Below, one piece after another: positions 8,735 to 16,862 of a DNA stretch of 32,018 nucleotides (position 1 is the stretch's first letter; each line of letters begins with the position of its first letter). Source of the stretch: Planctomycetota bacterium. Lineage in GTDB: Bacteria; Planctomycetota; Brocadiia; SM23-32. Below the pieces are notes generated by a model. The model was not told where the DNA came from, did not search any database, and saw only the letters and a program-made list of their open reading frames with translations. The stretch covers positions 1-32,018 of the forward strand of contig DAOVRD010000006.1 of the NCBI GenBank assembly GCA_030628375.1, written 5' to 3'. Position numbers and translations under genes: made by a program.

Positions 8735-9080
8735 CCAACCTGTCTCCGTATCGGGCACCGAGGTGTTGGTGGATGTAGCGGCTCAGGGCATCTTCTGGAT
8801 GGCTGGCGACGGCCTGGGGCAAGAACAGACCGAAGAAGTCCCGCACGCCCTGTGAGAGGGGGCCGTCTTCTTCTTGCTCCGGGCGAACGGTCCGCTGCAT
8901 CTGCTGCACGAGCACGGTATAGAGCAGAGAGGCGAAGTCCCGCGACACCTGGGCCAGGTCGTCAGGCTTCTTGTCTGTGCCCTCGACGCCAGAAAGGCGA
9001 CTGGCCAGACGTTCTGCCCGTGTCGAGAGCAGAGAATCGAGGCCATGTTGGGCCGTCTCACATAATCCTGAGTTCAGCAT
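8721..9080 (-). CDS. flgJ: Rod-binding protein FlgJ, N-terminal domain only
   Basis: FlgJ caps and helps assemble the rod in the periplasm. This 119-aa protein has only the rod-binding domain. The conserved run RDFASLLYTVLVQQMQRTV at about residues 47-65 is followed by GPLSQGVRDFFGLFLPQAVA at 73-92. The C-terminal muramidase domain found in enterobacterial FlgJ is absent, so a separate lytic enzyme, if used, must be encoded elsewhere. Such single-domain FlgJ proteins are common outside Gammaproteobacteria. The start overlaps the end of flgI by 23 nt. Confidence 0.85.
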   Translation of the reverse strand: MLNSGLCETAQHGLDSLLSTRAERLASRLSGVEGTDKKPDDLAQVSRDFASLLYTVLVQQMQRTVRPEQEEDGPLSQGVRDFFGLFLPQAVASHPEDALSRYIHQHLGARYGDRLDERG

Positions 9081-10179
9081 GGAGGGCTCCCGCCTCCCTG
9101 ATCGCCTGGAAGATGGATATGATGTCGCTCGGGCTGGCCCCCAGCATGTTGAGGGCCGCGGCCACTTCGCTCACTGTGGTGCCGCGGTTGATGACGGTCA
9201 GTCCGCCCTCCTGGAGGGGACTCTCGAGTATGCGCACGGTGGTGCGAGGCACAACCTGGGTCTGACCGGCCGACAGCGGCGGCGGCTGCGAGACCTCAGG
9301 CAACTCCTGGGTAATCACCGTCAGGTTGCCGTGGGAGACCGCCACCATGGATATGCCCACGTTCTGCCCCGCCACCACCGTGCCGGTGCGTTCGTTGATG
9401 ACAACGACGGCGGGCGAATCCGGTGTCACATCGAGCATCTGGATGGCGCTTATGAGTTCCATGACTTCTGCGGATTCCAGGGTCTTGGGAATCCGCACTC
9501 TGACCCGACCGGGATCCAGCACCGTGCCGTGGGCCTTTGTGGCATCCTCGATCGCAGTGACAATCCGCGTGGCGGTCGCGAAGTCGGGGTTCCGCACCAA
9601 CAGCGTAATGGTGTCGCCCTGAAGAAAAGTGGTCCTCACCTCTCGCTCGACGATAGCGCCGTTGGGTATCCTGCCCACAGTGGGATGTCCCTGCTGAACG
9701 TCCGCTGCGGCGCCGCCGAAGGCGAACCCCCCCACTATGATCGATCCCTGCACGACCGCGTATACATCCCCGTCCGCTCCCATCAGGGGCGTCAGCAGCA
9801 GAGTGCCGCCGCGCAGGCTCTTGGTCTCGTCGAATGCAGAGATGGTGACGTCCAGCGTGCTCCCCTTCTTTGCAAAGGGCGGCAGTTCGGCAGTCACGAT
9901 GACAGCGGCCAGGTTCTTGGCGTCCAGCTCCGACAGCCCGCGTGCGATGCGCATCTTCATGAGGATATTCTGCGCGATCTCACTTGTGAAGTCGCTCCCA
10001 CCGCCCGTGCCCGCCAACCCTACCACCAGACCAAATCCGTACAACTGGTTGGACCTGATGCCCTCGATGCTGGTGATGTCCTTAATCCGCGCGGCGCGTG
10101 CCGGAGCACGTGGCACCAGCGCGAACGCCACCACCAGAACAATAACCCAGGCACCTCGCTTGCTGTCGTGTCGGCGCAT
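9058..10179 (-). CDS. flgI: Flagellar P-ring protein FlgI
   Basis: FlgI builds the P ring around the rod in the peptidoglycan layer. The 373-aa sequence begins with a signal peptide ending near APARAAR. It continues with hallmark FlgI motifs: IKDITSIEGIRSNQLYGFG, LVVGLAGTGGGSDFT and NILMKM, then the later repeats GRVRVRIP and GGLTVINRGTTVSEVAAALN. Length matches the family (about 365 aa). It lies 28 nt after flgH with GGAGG upstream. Together with flgH and flgA it shows that the flagellum crosses an outer membrane. Confidence 0.97.
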   Translation of the reverse strand: MRRHDSKRGAWVIVLVVAFALVPRAPARAARIKDITSIEGIRSNQLYGFGLVVGLAGTGGGSDFTSEIAQNILMKMRIARGLSELDAKNLAAVIVTAELPPFAKKGSTLDVTISAFDETKSLRGGTLLLTPLMGADGDVYAVVQGSIIVGGFAFGGAAADVQQGHPTVGRIPNGAIVEREVRTTFLQGDTITLLVRNPDFATATRIVTAIEDATKAHGTVLDPGRVRVRIPKTLESAEVMELISAIQMLDVTPDSPAVVVINERTGTVVAGQNVGISMVAVSHGNLTVITQELPEVSQPPPLSAGQTQVVPRTTVRILESPLQEGGLTVINRGTTVSEVAAALNMLGASPSDIISIFQAIREAGALHAELRIM

Positions 10180-10207
10180 GACTTGTTCGCGTCCTCCGTG
10201 CAGACGA

Positions 10208-10831
10208 TCAGAAAGGCCACACGTAGCTCAGAATACGGTTCACTATGCCTTCTTTGATGTAGGCATCCGAACTTCCCCCGGTCTCGTAACGGATGTTCAG
10301 GTGTGCCACCATGCGGGAAGAAATGCTGTTGGCGCCGGAGACATCTTCGGGCCGGACGATGCCGTTCAGGACTGTAACGACCGTCTCCCCGGCGATGACT
10401 CGCTCGTTGCGCCCTGCGATGACCATGTTGCCGTTGGGCAGCATGTCTCTGACGGTCACCGTTATGCTGTCGGAGAACTGCCGGTTGCCGGTGTATTCGT
10501 CCGATCCCTCCATCTTGCGTGAAGACTGCTGTCGCAGGGCGCCCGCGGGGATCTCCATATCGACAATGGGAGACTCGAAGTACAGGCTGCCCGAGTGAGA
10601 GGTCTTCTTCTCCATCTCCCGCTCGCCTTCCAGCTTGAACGTGCTCTGGTCGGCGATAAGCACGGTGATGCAGTCTCCCACGTCCGCCGCGACATTGTCG
10701 CTGTAGAGGAACGCGGCATCCTGCTTCTTTCGATCCCAGATGGACTCGGCGTTCGCTGCGGGTAGAGCGGCGGCGAGTGCGAACAGCGCTGCCAGCCAGA
10801 CGACGACGGAGCTGCCTGTCCTATTCCTCAT
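10208..10831 (-). CDS. flgH: Flagellar L-ring protein FlgH, apparently not lipidated
   Basis: FlgH forms the outer-membrane L ring. The 207-aa protein has the FlgH core: SIWDRKKQDAAF, VGDCITVLIADQSTFKLEGE, KMEGSDEYTGNRQFSDSITV, LPNGNMVIAGRNERVIAGE and a C-terminal GIVNRILSYVWPF. I start it at ATG 10831, where GGAGG lies 8 nt upstream and a signal peptide follows at once. That signal peptide ends ALPAANA|ES, a signal peptidase I site. There is no lipobox Cys, whereas E. coli-type FlgH is an N-terminal lipoprotein. The start overlaps flgA by 11 nt. Confidence 0.93.
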   Translation of the reverse strand: MRNRTGSSVVVWLAALFALAAALPAANAESIWDRKKQDAAFLYSDNVAADVGDCITVLIADQSTFKLEGEREMEKKTSHSGSLYFESPIVDMEIPAGALRQQSSRKMEGSDEYTGNRQFSDSITVTVRDMLPNGNMVIAGRNERVIAGETVVTVLNGIVRPEDVSGANSISSRMVAHLNIRYETGGSSDAYIKEGIVNRILSYVWPF

Positions 10832-11822
10832 GACCAGCGCCTCCAATGGGCACTTCGATGGTCCCCTGCCCGACGGCAATGCCGACGACCTCCCGACCGG
10901 TGCTGAGATTCTTCGCGCGGGCTATCTCGCCCTCCCGTGCTCGGCCCAGCGCCGTGCCCAGCGTGACAACGCGGAGCGTGGCTGTCTGTGCCACCAGGAA
11001 GACGCGTTGATTGCGCTCTATGACGACCGGCCGCTGGGCATCACGGACCTCCCACCACGTCAGGACCTGGCCGGGCAGGATGGCGCGGGCGGCGGTCTTC
11101 CTCGATAGTTCCTCCAGCGACCGCACGCAGCGTCCCTGGATCCTTGTTGTCTCTCGCCGCAAGAAGACAATGTTCCGCGAGGAGAACTCCTCGCCAACTC
11201 CGATCTTGCACCGGGCCGCGGCCACCCGGTCGTAAATCCTGACGGCGAAACTGGTCGGCACCTTCTTCAAACGAACGCCGTCACGCACAACGTCCACGTC
11301 CACGCGAACGGTCCCCACCGGGGGGCCAGTCCCGAAAAGCGAAGGGCGCAGCTCCGCTTGCCCTCCGGCGGCGGGCACCATCACCGGCGCGACTTTGCGG
11401 AGAAGCTCGACATTCACATCCGGGCCACCCTCCGGGAAGTAGCTCTCCAGGTGTCGCCGAGCAACGGACACGATGCGCTCCGGTTCGATCCTGATGGAGG
11501 CCAGCTTCACGGCGCAGCACTCGGCGCCCCCGAAACGAAAGCGCCCGAGCTGGAATCCTGCCGAGAGCAGCCGCGCCTTGAGCAGCATGCGGCTGATCTC
11601 CCTGACGTGGCCCGGCCATGGGGAATTGCCCAGGGACAGATCTCGCACCTCGGCGGGAACCTTCTCGCCCAGCCGCGCCACGTCGCCGACCTTGAGGACC
11701 GGGGTCGAGACGACGGCCTCGTCCATCAGGGCTATCTCCCACGCCTGCTCTTGGGCCGCCCAGCAAGGCGAAGCCCACACAACAGCCACTGCAACGACGA
11801 ACCGGACGAGTCTAGCACTCAT
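10821..11822 (-). CDS. flgA: P-ring assembly chaperone FlgA
   Basis: FlgA is a periplasmic chaperone for FlgI. The protein (about 333 aa) has a signal peptide ending near PCWA|AQ, then a variable domain. The C-terminal half is the SAF/FlgA domain: KIGVGEEFSSRNIVFLRRET, SRKTAARAILPGQVL, VIERNQRVFLV and a final VVGIAVGQGTIEV. It is longer than E. coli FlgA (219 aa) because of an extended N-terminal domain, as in many non-enteric bacteria. I prefer the ATG at 11822 with GGTGA 7 nt upstream. A GTG at 11828 that overlaps the flgG stop is also possible. Confidence 0.9.
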   Translation of the reverse strand: MSARLVRFVVAVAVVWASPCWAAQEQAWEIALMDEAVVSTPVLKVGDVARLGEKVPAEVRDLSLGNSPWPGHVREISRMLLKARLLSAGFQLGRFRFGGAECCAVKLASIRIEPERIVSVARRHLESYFPEGGPDVNVELLRKVAPVMVPAAGGQAELRPSLFGTGPPVGTVRVDVDVVRDGVRLKKVPTSFAVRIYDRVAAARCKIGVGEEFSSRNIVFLRRETTRIQGRCVRSLEELSRKTAARAILPGQVLTWWEVRDAQRPVVIERNQRVFLVAQTATLRVVTLGTALGRAREGEIARAKNLSTGREVVGIAVGQGTIEVPIGGAGHEE

Positions 11823-11824
11823 GC

Positions 11825-12607
11825 TCACGTCACCAGGTGATTGGTTGCCTGCAGGATTCTGTCGCCCGCCCGCACGACCTTCGAGTTCAGTTCGTAGGTT
11901 CGCTGGGCGATGATGAGGTCCACCAGTTCGGTGACCACCTCAACGTTGGACATCTCGAGGTAGCCCTGTTTGATGTCGCCCAGGCCCTCCAGCCCGGGTG
12001 TGGCGGTGGTCACAGGACCGGAGGCGATGGTCTCGGAGTAAAGGTTGCCGCCCTCGCTGGACAGCCCGGCCGGGTTGACGAAGTTGGCCAACTCGATGCT
12101 GCCGATAATGGAGGGTTCGGCGCCCGGCGTAGTGGCGGAGACCGTGCCGTCGCTGGCCACACCGATGGCAATGGCGTCCGTCGGGACGGAGAGCCGCGGA
12201 TACAGGGGATAGCCCTGAGAGCTCACGACGGTGCCGTCCGGACCCACCCGGAAGTTGCCGTCGCGAGTGTACTCGACGTCACCGGTGGGCGTCTCGATCT
12301 GGAAGAAGCCGGGGCCGGTGATGGCCAGATCCAGCTCGCCGGCAGTGTTTGCGACGCCGCCCTCGGTGAATATTTTCAAGGTCGAGACGGGGAACACGCC
12401 GCTGCCGACCTCCAGACCGGTCGCCATCTGAGTGGTCTCGGTCTGCGCGCCGCCCGGCCACCGCATGACTACGTACATCAGGTCCGCGAAGTCCACCTGG
12501 GACTTCTTGAACCCGGTGGTGTTGGCGTTCGCCAGGTTGTTCGCGATGGTGTCTATCCGGATGGTCTGGGCGTCCATGCCCGTGGCCGCCGTATACATTG
12601 CCTTCAT
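11825..12607 (-). CDS. flgG: Distal rod protein FlgG
   Basis: FlgG forms the distal rod. The 260-aa length matches E. coli FlgG exactly. The sequence starts MKAMYTAATGMDAQTIRIDT and carries IANNLANANTTGFKKSQVDF, the FlgG-type rod signature. It has GELDLAITGPGFFQIETPTG in the middle and ends with LVDLIIAQRTYELNSKVVRAG, both characteristic of FlgG. GGAG precedes the ATG, and the gene begins 13 nt after flgF. It is exported through the FlhA/FlhB gate. Confidence 0.97.
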   Translation of the reverse strand: MKAMYTAATGMDAQTIRIDTIANNLANANTTGFKKSQVDFADLMYVVMRWPGGAQTETTQMATGLEVGSGVFPVSTLKIFTEGGVANTAGELDLAITGPGFFQIETPTGDVEYTRDGNFRVGPDGTVVSSQGYPLYPRLSVPTDAIAIGVASDGTVSATTPGAEPSIIGSIELANFVNPAGLSSEGGNLYSETIASGPVTTATPGLEGLGDIKQGYLEMSNVEVVTELVDLIIAQRTYELNSKVVRAGDRILQATNHLVT

Positions 12608-12620
12608 AGCGTCCGCTCCT

Positions 12621-13352
12621 TTACATCGCCGTCTTGATGAGTTTACTGTTCAGGGAGTCCATCCTCTTGACCAAGCGGGAGCTGGCCTCGTAAGCTCTCA
12701 TGATTCCTATAAGCGCCACCATTTCCTTCACGGCTTCCACGTTCGACTCCTCGATGGCGCCCTGGATGACTTCGGCGTTGACGGCCGGCTCTGCCGCCGG
12801 ACCGTCGTTGCGATAGAGGCCCTGCCCTTCAGAGACCAGCAGGTCCGGACGCGGGATGTCCACCAGCGTCAGCCTGCCGATCGGTTCATCGCCGACCACA
12901 ACCTGGCCGTCGGTCTGCACCGTGACTTGCGCGGCGCCCTCGGGGACGTTCAGCACGCCGCCCTCGCCGACGAAACGATTCCCGCTCGCGTCCACCAGCT
13001 CACCGGAGGAGCTGAGGAGCACTCTGCCCTTCCGCGTGTATCGGCGCCCCGTGGGCGTGTCCAGCGCGAAGAACGCCTTCCCCTTCACGGCCAGGTCCAG
13101 CGGCCGGTTCGTCCGCCGTACGGGCCCTTGCGAGAGATCCAGCATCGGCCCGGTCAGATCGGGCCATATGGGAGACATCGTGCCCGGCTGGCCCGTGCCG
13201 GCCGAGGCGACGCTGCCCAGGATGGCATGGAAGCCGGTGACGCTCCGCTTGTAGCCGGAAGTGTTGGCGTTTGCCATATTGTCCGCCACGGTTTCCAGGC
13301 TTTCCAGCAGGCCGTGCATCCGGCTGCCCACCACGTAGATGCCGGCGTCCAT
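12621..13352 (-). CDS. flgF: Proximal rod protein FlgF
   Basis: This is a 243-aa rod protein of the FlgF/FlgG family, placed first in the operon ahead of flgG. It has the N-terminal rod motif ADNMANANTSGYKRSVTGFH (residues 23-42), a middle segment RPLDLAVKGKAFFALDTPTG, and the C-terminal motif EAVKEMVALIGIMRAYEASS. FlgF rather than FlgG is chosen because of the degenerate N-terminus and the flgF-flgG order. The ATG has GGGAG upstream and lies about 43 nt from the -12 element of a sigma-54-type promoter. Confidence 0.93.
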   Translation of the reverse strand: MDAGIYVVGSRMHGLLESLETVADNMANANTSGYKRSVTGFHAILGSVASAGTGQPGTMSPIWPDLTGPMLDLSQGPVRRTNRPLDLAVKGKAFFALDTPTGRRYTRKGRVLLSSSGELVDASGNRFVGEGGVLNVPEGAAQVTVQTDGQVVVGDEPIGRLTLVDIPRPDLLVSEGQGLYRNDGPAAEPAVNAEVIQGAIEESNVEAVKEMVALIGIMRAYEASSRLVKRMDSLNSKLIKTAM

Positions 13353-13394
13353 ACGGTCTTCTCCCGCCAGGAGGTAGGATCACTGCAATGGAAA

Positions 13395-13408
13395 GCAAAC
13401 ACTATGCC
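13395..13408 (-). promoter_or_regulatory. Sigma-54 promoter of the flgF operon
   Basis: On the minus strand GGCATA-N4-TTGC gives exact GG-N10-GC spacing, followed by T, against the consensus TGGCACG-N4-TTGCW. Transcription would start near 13383, giving a leader of about 30 nt before the flgF ATG. The same GGCATA-N4-TTGCT core recurs upstream of fliK. Confidence 0.72.
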
Positions 13409-13424
13409 GGCAGCCGGCACAGTG
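13400..13424. promoter_or_regulatory. 25-bp near-perfect palindrome overlapping the flgF promoter -24 region
   Basis: Two 12-bp arms around one central base match at 11 of 12 positions. The left minus-strand arm is CACTGTGCCGGC. The palindrome covers the -24 element of the sigma-54 promoter, so a bound protein would block it. It might alternatively be an incidental GC-rich palindrome. No T-run follows, so I do not call it a terminator. Confidence 0.5.
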
Positions 13425-13518
13425 CAGGGAAAGGTGTTCAGGCACCTCAGAGGACCTGAGACGCCTTGCGGGGGCAAGCCGGGGAACGCAGTCACCAGCG
13501 GAGTGCACCCCGGGGGCG

Positions 13519-13550
13519 GGAAGTTTTTTCCGCGTTCGGAAACCTATTCC
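13519..13550. promoter_or_regulatory. Paired GGAA-N5-TTCC palindromes upstream of flgF (putative activator sites)
   Basis: Two palindromes with perfect GGAA and TTCC arms lie at 13519-13531 and 13538-13550, with centres 19 bp apart. They are about 130 and 149 bp upstream of the -12 element of the flgF promoter. The second overlaps the stop codon of the PilZ gene. A 14-bp core (GAAGTTTTTTCCGC on the plus strand) is identical to one upstream of fliK. The position is typical for an NtrC-family enhancer-binding protein. Confidence 0.6.
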
Positions 13551-14686
13551 TGCGCGGCGAGCTCCACTTCGTGCACCAGGCGGAACAGGTAGCGCCTCTC
13601 CTCAGCGTCCGCATCGGAGAACTCAATGCGGTAGAGGCAGCGGCCCCCCTCAACTGTCCCCATCTGGACTACGGTGCCCCGAATCTCGCGATCTTCCAGA
13701 GCGTCCTCCCGCGCCGCCCGCTCCGGGGAAACGTAAGCCGAAGGACGAAACCGGACAACCAGCGCCTCGCCTTCCTCATAATAACACGGACAGACCAGGG
13801 CCAGGCCCCCCAGGCTCAGGTCGCGCAAGGTGCCCTCGCGCTCGATGTCGGCCGCCTCCCAGCCGGCCCGGAACGTGACGGGCTTATTGACAGCCACCCG
13901 GTGGGACTGCCGCGCCTCGGCCCTCCGCACGCCAAGAGTGTGCGTAAGAAGGCACGACGAAGAGCCCATCCCAACGACCTTGGTGGCAAAACCGTAGGCC
14001 CGCCCTTCATCGTAGAAGACCACCTCCACCGCCGTCCCGGCCAGGTCATCGGGAACGGCGCTCAGGCCTGCCAAATGCAGAAAATCCGCGCGCTGCTCCC
14101 CCACTGTACCCAGACAAATGGGGCCTTGTCCTTGCTCAGCGCCCCTTACCTCCACGTCCTGTCCGCGCCTCAGCTCGCGGGAACTGTAGTACACCATGCC
14201 GGAATGAGATCCCAGGCCTATCTTCGCGCGCAGGATGCCCACAGTGTCGCTGGCGCGACGAGGGCCCTCACCGGGTCCCGCCGAGCAGAAGGGCCTCATA
14301 TAGCGATCCACGGCCCGCTCGAAGACCTCTGACCGTTCCAGGATGTGCGAAGGATTGTTCGGGCACTCGCGGCTGGCCAGCTTCCTGACCAGCGCGCGGT
14401 GTCGCGGTTCCAACCCGAGATCGCCGAGCTTCTGGCCGAACTCCTTCCAACTGGCGACCAACCGACGGCGCCGGCGCACCGCTCGCAGGAGAAGCTGGAG
14501 CAGCAACAGGAAGACGGCAACGCTGGCCGCCCGGAGAATGAACAGGGCAACACGGGGCCCCATCCCCCTGCCCAGCCACTGCTGGATGCCCTTCAGGGCA
14601 TCGGGCCCCGTCAGCAGCCGGCGGGATGCGTCCTGGATTCTGAACTCCCAGATGCGCTCAAGCGCGCTGAACACATACCCTTTCAC
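13544..14686 (-). CDS. Membrane-anchored PilZ (YcgR-like) c-di-GMP effector
   Basis: The 380-aa protein is probably a c-di-GMP-responsive flagellar brake. Residues about 45-68 form one transmembrane helix followed by RRRRR, so the rest should face the cytoplasm. Residues 75-130 are helical. Residues 175-250 resemble the YcgR/PilZN flagellar-brake domain. Residues 255-370 are a PilZ domain with both c-di-GMP motifs intact: RQSHR at 259-263 (RxxxR) and DLSLGG at 289-294 (DxSxxG). The GTG start has GGAGG at 6-nt spacing. It follows flgE after 77 nt and appears to be the last gene of the fliK unit. Soluble YcgR binds the motor in enteric bacteria, whereas this one carries its own membrane anchor. 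The PilZ assignment is firm and the brake role is inferred. Confidence 0.85.
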   Translation of the reverse strand: MKGYVFSALERIWEFRIQDASRRLLTGPDALKGIQQWLGRGMGPRVALFILRAASVAVFLLLLQLLLRAVRRRRRLVASWKEFGQKLGDLGLEPRHRALVRKLASRECPNNPSHILERSEVFERAVDRYMRPFCSAGPGEGPRRASDTVGILRAKIGLGSHSGMVYYSSRELRRGQDVEVRGAEQGQGPICLGTVGEQRADFLHLAGLSAVPDDLAGTAVEVVFYDEGRAYGFATKVVGMGSSSCLLTHTLGVRRAEARQSHRVAVNKPVTFRAGWEAADIEREGTLRDLSLGGLALVCPCYYEEGEALVVRFRPSAYVSPERAAREDALEDREIRGTVVQMGTVEGGRCLYRIEFSDADAEERRYLFRLVHEVELAAQE

Positions 14687-14709
14687 GCAGGACCTCCACG
14701 GCGGAAGGC

Positions 14710-14731
14710 GGCACGACCTCCGAGGTCTGCC
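14710..14731. repeat. 22-bp imperfect palindrome between flgE and the PilZ gene
   Basis: The arms GGCACGACCTC and GAGGTCTGCC centre on a C and match at 9 of 11 positions. The site lies within the 77-nt gap after the flgE stop, just upstream of the PilZ gene ribosome site. With almost no loop it fits a dimeric protein site better than an RNA hairpin. No T-run follows, so it is not called a terminator. Confidence 0.4.
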
Positions 14732-14763
14732 GCATTCCGGCGCACATTCAATACGCTCCGTCC

Positions 14764-16467
14764 TTATGTCACTATCGTTGCGAGTTGCTGAAGTATGTTG
14801 TTTGTAACACGGACTGTGCGCGAATTCACCTGGAAACCACGCTGCGCGACGATAAGACGGGTGAACTCGCGGGCGATGTCCACGTTTGAATCCTCCAGGA
14901 CGTTCTGCCGCACGGCCCCGGCCCGGCCTTGCTGTCCCTGGGAATATATGATGGAGCCGGCGGCGGGCGTATGCCGGTAGTAGTTGGCGCCGATACGCTC
15001 CAGCCCTTGCGGATTGCCGAATACGGCCAGTCTCAGGTCGGCGACCTCCATGGTCTCACCGTTGCTGAAGGTGCCGCTCAGAGTGCCTGAACCGTCAATG
15101 CTGATGCTTTGAAGAGCGCCTGTGCCGTAGCCGTCCTGATCAATGGCGCCGGCGGAGGAGTCGCCGCCCAGTTGCGTCAGCCCGTCGTAGAAGCCAGCCC
15201 GTCCGAAGTTCGCCACTATATCTTGCACGGACGCGATCCCGGGGAACTCCAGGCTGACGTTCGCATCCAGATCCGCGAAGCCCGGATCGGCCGAGGTGTT
15301 GCCGAAGGCATCCGTCTCGCTGATCCCCTGGTAGATGCCGTTCTCATCGAAGGTGATCCCGGCGATGCGTCGGTCAGGAATGCCGGAGGCGCCGCTGCAG
15401 CTATTGACGACCAGGTCCCAGACATTGTCGTAGGCCCCGTGGCGCACAAAGGAAACCGTGAGCGAATGGTTGCGGGACTGGCGGTCGTAAATGCTGATGT
15501 TAGTCGTCTGGGCGGTTGCGCCTCCTACGTTCAGGTAGTCGAAGTCCAGCGGCATGGCGGCCGGCTGGGCCGCACTGCTCAGATCAATGTCCATCAAGCT
15601 GTATCCCTCATTGGCCTCCCGTAGGATCAGCTTACCTTCCTCAAGAGTGGCCGTGCATGCGCTGGCCCCGCCGAAGGCCGCAGTTATCACGTCGAGCAGA
15701 TCCTGTATCGTTGTGCCGTCCTGTCCGACGCCCGGTCCGTAAGTGAACGTGCCGCTGACGGCTGTTCCGTCCGTCTGCTTGCCCGCAATCGCGATCGTCT
15801 CTCCGGCCACGAAGCTCAGAAGCTGGTCCACCTCAGAGAAATCACGTGTCGCGTCTGCGATGCCACCAGCCGTGAGGGTGTAGACCATGCCGCTGGCCTG
15901 GAGCCTGGTGGTGGTCGGCTCATAGTCGCTGGCGCTCAGATTACCCTTGAAGTCGATCTCCTCCGTCCGGTTGCCAGGCAGCTCGGTCCTGTAAGGAATC
16001 AGGATATCGCTGGAGCCCTGGAGCTGGAAACCGAACTCCTCGCCCGTCGTGCCCATCCTCTGGACGCGATGGCCCGTGGAAGGATCCACCAGGTATCCTT
16101 CGGAGTCCACGTCGAACGTGCCGTCGCGAGAGAACAGGTTGCTGATGCCGTCATTGACCACGAAGAACCCCGCCCCGTCCAGGGCCAGGTCGAAGTCCTT
16201 CTCGGTTGAGGTGAAACTGCCCTGCGCCATGTTCTTGTCCACCGAGGAGACGCGAACGCCCAGACCCACCTGGATGGGGTTGGTGCCGCCGATGTCCTCG
16301 CTGGCCCGCATGCCCCGGCTGAGCGTGCGGGAGAACATGTCCGAAAACGTAATGCGGTCTTCCTTGTAACCGGTCGTGTCGGCATTGGCGATGTTATTGC
16401 CGGTCACGTTGAGCATCTCTTGATAGGCGCGCATCCCGAGAACGGCTGTCTGTAACGCACTCGCCAT
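14764..16467 (-). CDS. flgE: Flagellar hook protein FlgE
   Basis: FlgE polymerises into the hook. The 567-aa protein starts MASALQTAVLGMRAYQEMLN and carries GNNIANADTTGYKEDRITFS. It continues with the hook-type DFDLALDGAGFFVVNDG, a long variable central domain, GNPQGLERIGANYYRHTPAA, and the C-terminal helix EFTRLIVAQRGFQVNSRTVR. It is longer than E. coli FlgE (402 aa) through surface domain insertions, which is common in non-enteric hooks. GGAGG at 7-nt spacing supports the ATG. It lies 17 nt after flgD, which encodes its assembly cap. Confidence 0.97.
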   Translation of the reverse strand: MASALQTAVLGMRAYQEMLNVTGNNIANADTTGYKEDRITFSDMFSRTLSRGMRASEDIGGTNPIQVGLGVRVSSVDKNMAQGSFTSTEKDFDLALDGAGFFVVNDGISNLFSRDGTFDVDSEGYLVDPSTGHRVQRMGTTGEEFGFQLQGSSDILIPYRTELPGNRTEEIDFKGNLSASDYEPTTTRLQASGMVYTLTAGGIADATRDFSEVDQLLSFVAGETIAIAGKQTDGTAVSGTFTYGPGVGQDGTTIQDLLDVITAAFGGASACTATLEEGKLILREANEGYSLMDIDLSSAAQPAAMPLDFDYLNVGGATAQTTNISIYDRQSRNHSLTVSFVRHGAYDNVWDLVVNSCSGASGIPDRRIAGITFDENGIYQGISETDAFGNTSADPGFADLDANVSLEFPGIASVQDIVANFGRAGFYDGLTQLGGDSSAGAIDQDGYGTGALQSISIDGSGTLSGTFSNGETMEVADLRLAVFGNPQGLERIGANYYRHTPAAGSIIYSQGQQGRAGAVRQNVLEDSNVDIAREFTRLIVAQRGFQVNSRTVRVTNNILQQLATIVT

Positions 16468-16484
16468 GGAATTGCCTCCCCCTT

Positions 16485-16856
16485 CTAGAGGATCTTGCTG
16501 ACCTTGTTCAATGGGACTTCGACACCGTTGACCGTCAACTTCAGCGTAGAGTCCCTGGTGGACACGGCCTCGACCAGCCCGCTGAAGATTCCGCCCTCGT
16601 ACTCATACTCGACCTGCTTTCCGAGCAACCCCGTTCCGCCGATGACCTTGTACAGCTCCAGAATGTCCAGAAAGTTGTCGTTCAACTGCCGGATCCCGTC
16701 CACGGCCGTCAGTTGACTCATCTGGGTGATCATCTCGGAATTGCTCATGGGATCCATCGGATTCTGATTCTGTAGCTGCGCAATGAGCAGCTTCATGAAC
16801 AGCCCGCTGTCGGCGTTCCAAGTTGACGAGCTAGCCGCTGCGATCTCCATTTCCAC
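16485..16856 (-). CDS. flgD: Hook capping protein FlgD, short form
   Basis: FlgD caps the growing hook. The 123-aa protein has the conserved N-terminal segment: FMKLLIAQLQNQNPMDPMSN at about residues 20-39, then SEMITQMSQLTAVDGIRQLN. A short beta region (GLLGKQVEYEYEGGIFSGLV to the end) resembles the Tudor-like domain. The Ig/FnIII-like insert of enterobacterial FlgD (231 aa) is absent. Similar short FlgD forms occur in Bacillus and other phyla. GGAGG precedes the ATG. It begins 6 nt after fliK and ends 17 nt before flgE. Confidence 0.93.
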   Translation of the reverse strand: MEMEIAAASSSTWNADSGLFMKLLIAQLQNQNPMDPMSNSEMITQMSQLTAVDGIRQLNDNFLDILELYKVIGGTGLLGKQVEYEYEGGIFSGLVEAVSTRDSTLKLTVNGVEVPLNKVSKIL

Positions 16857-16862
16857 GCCTCC

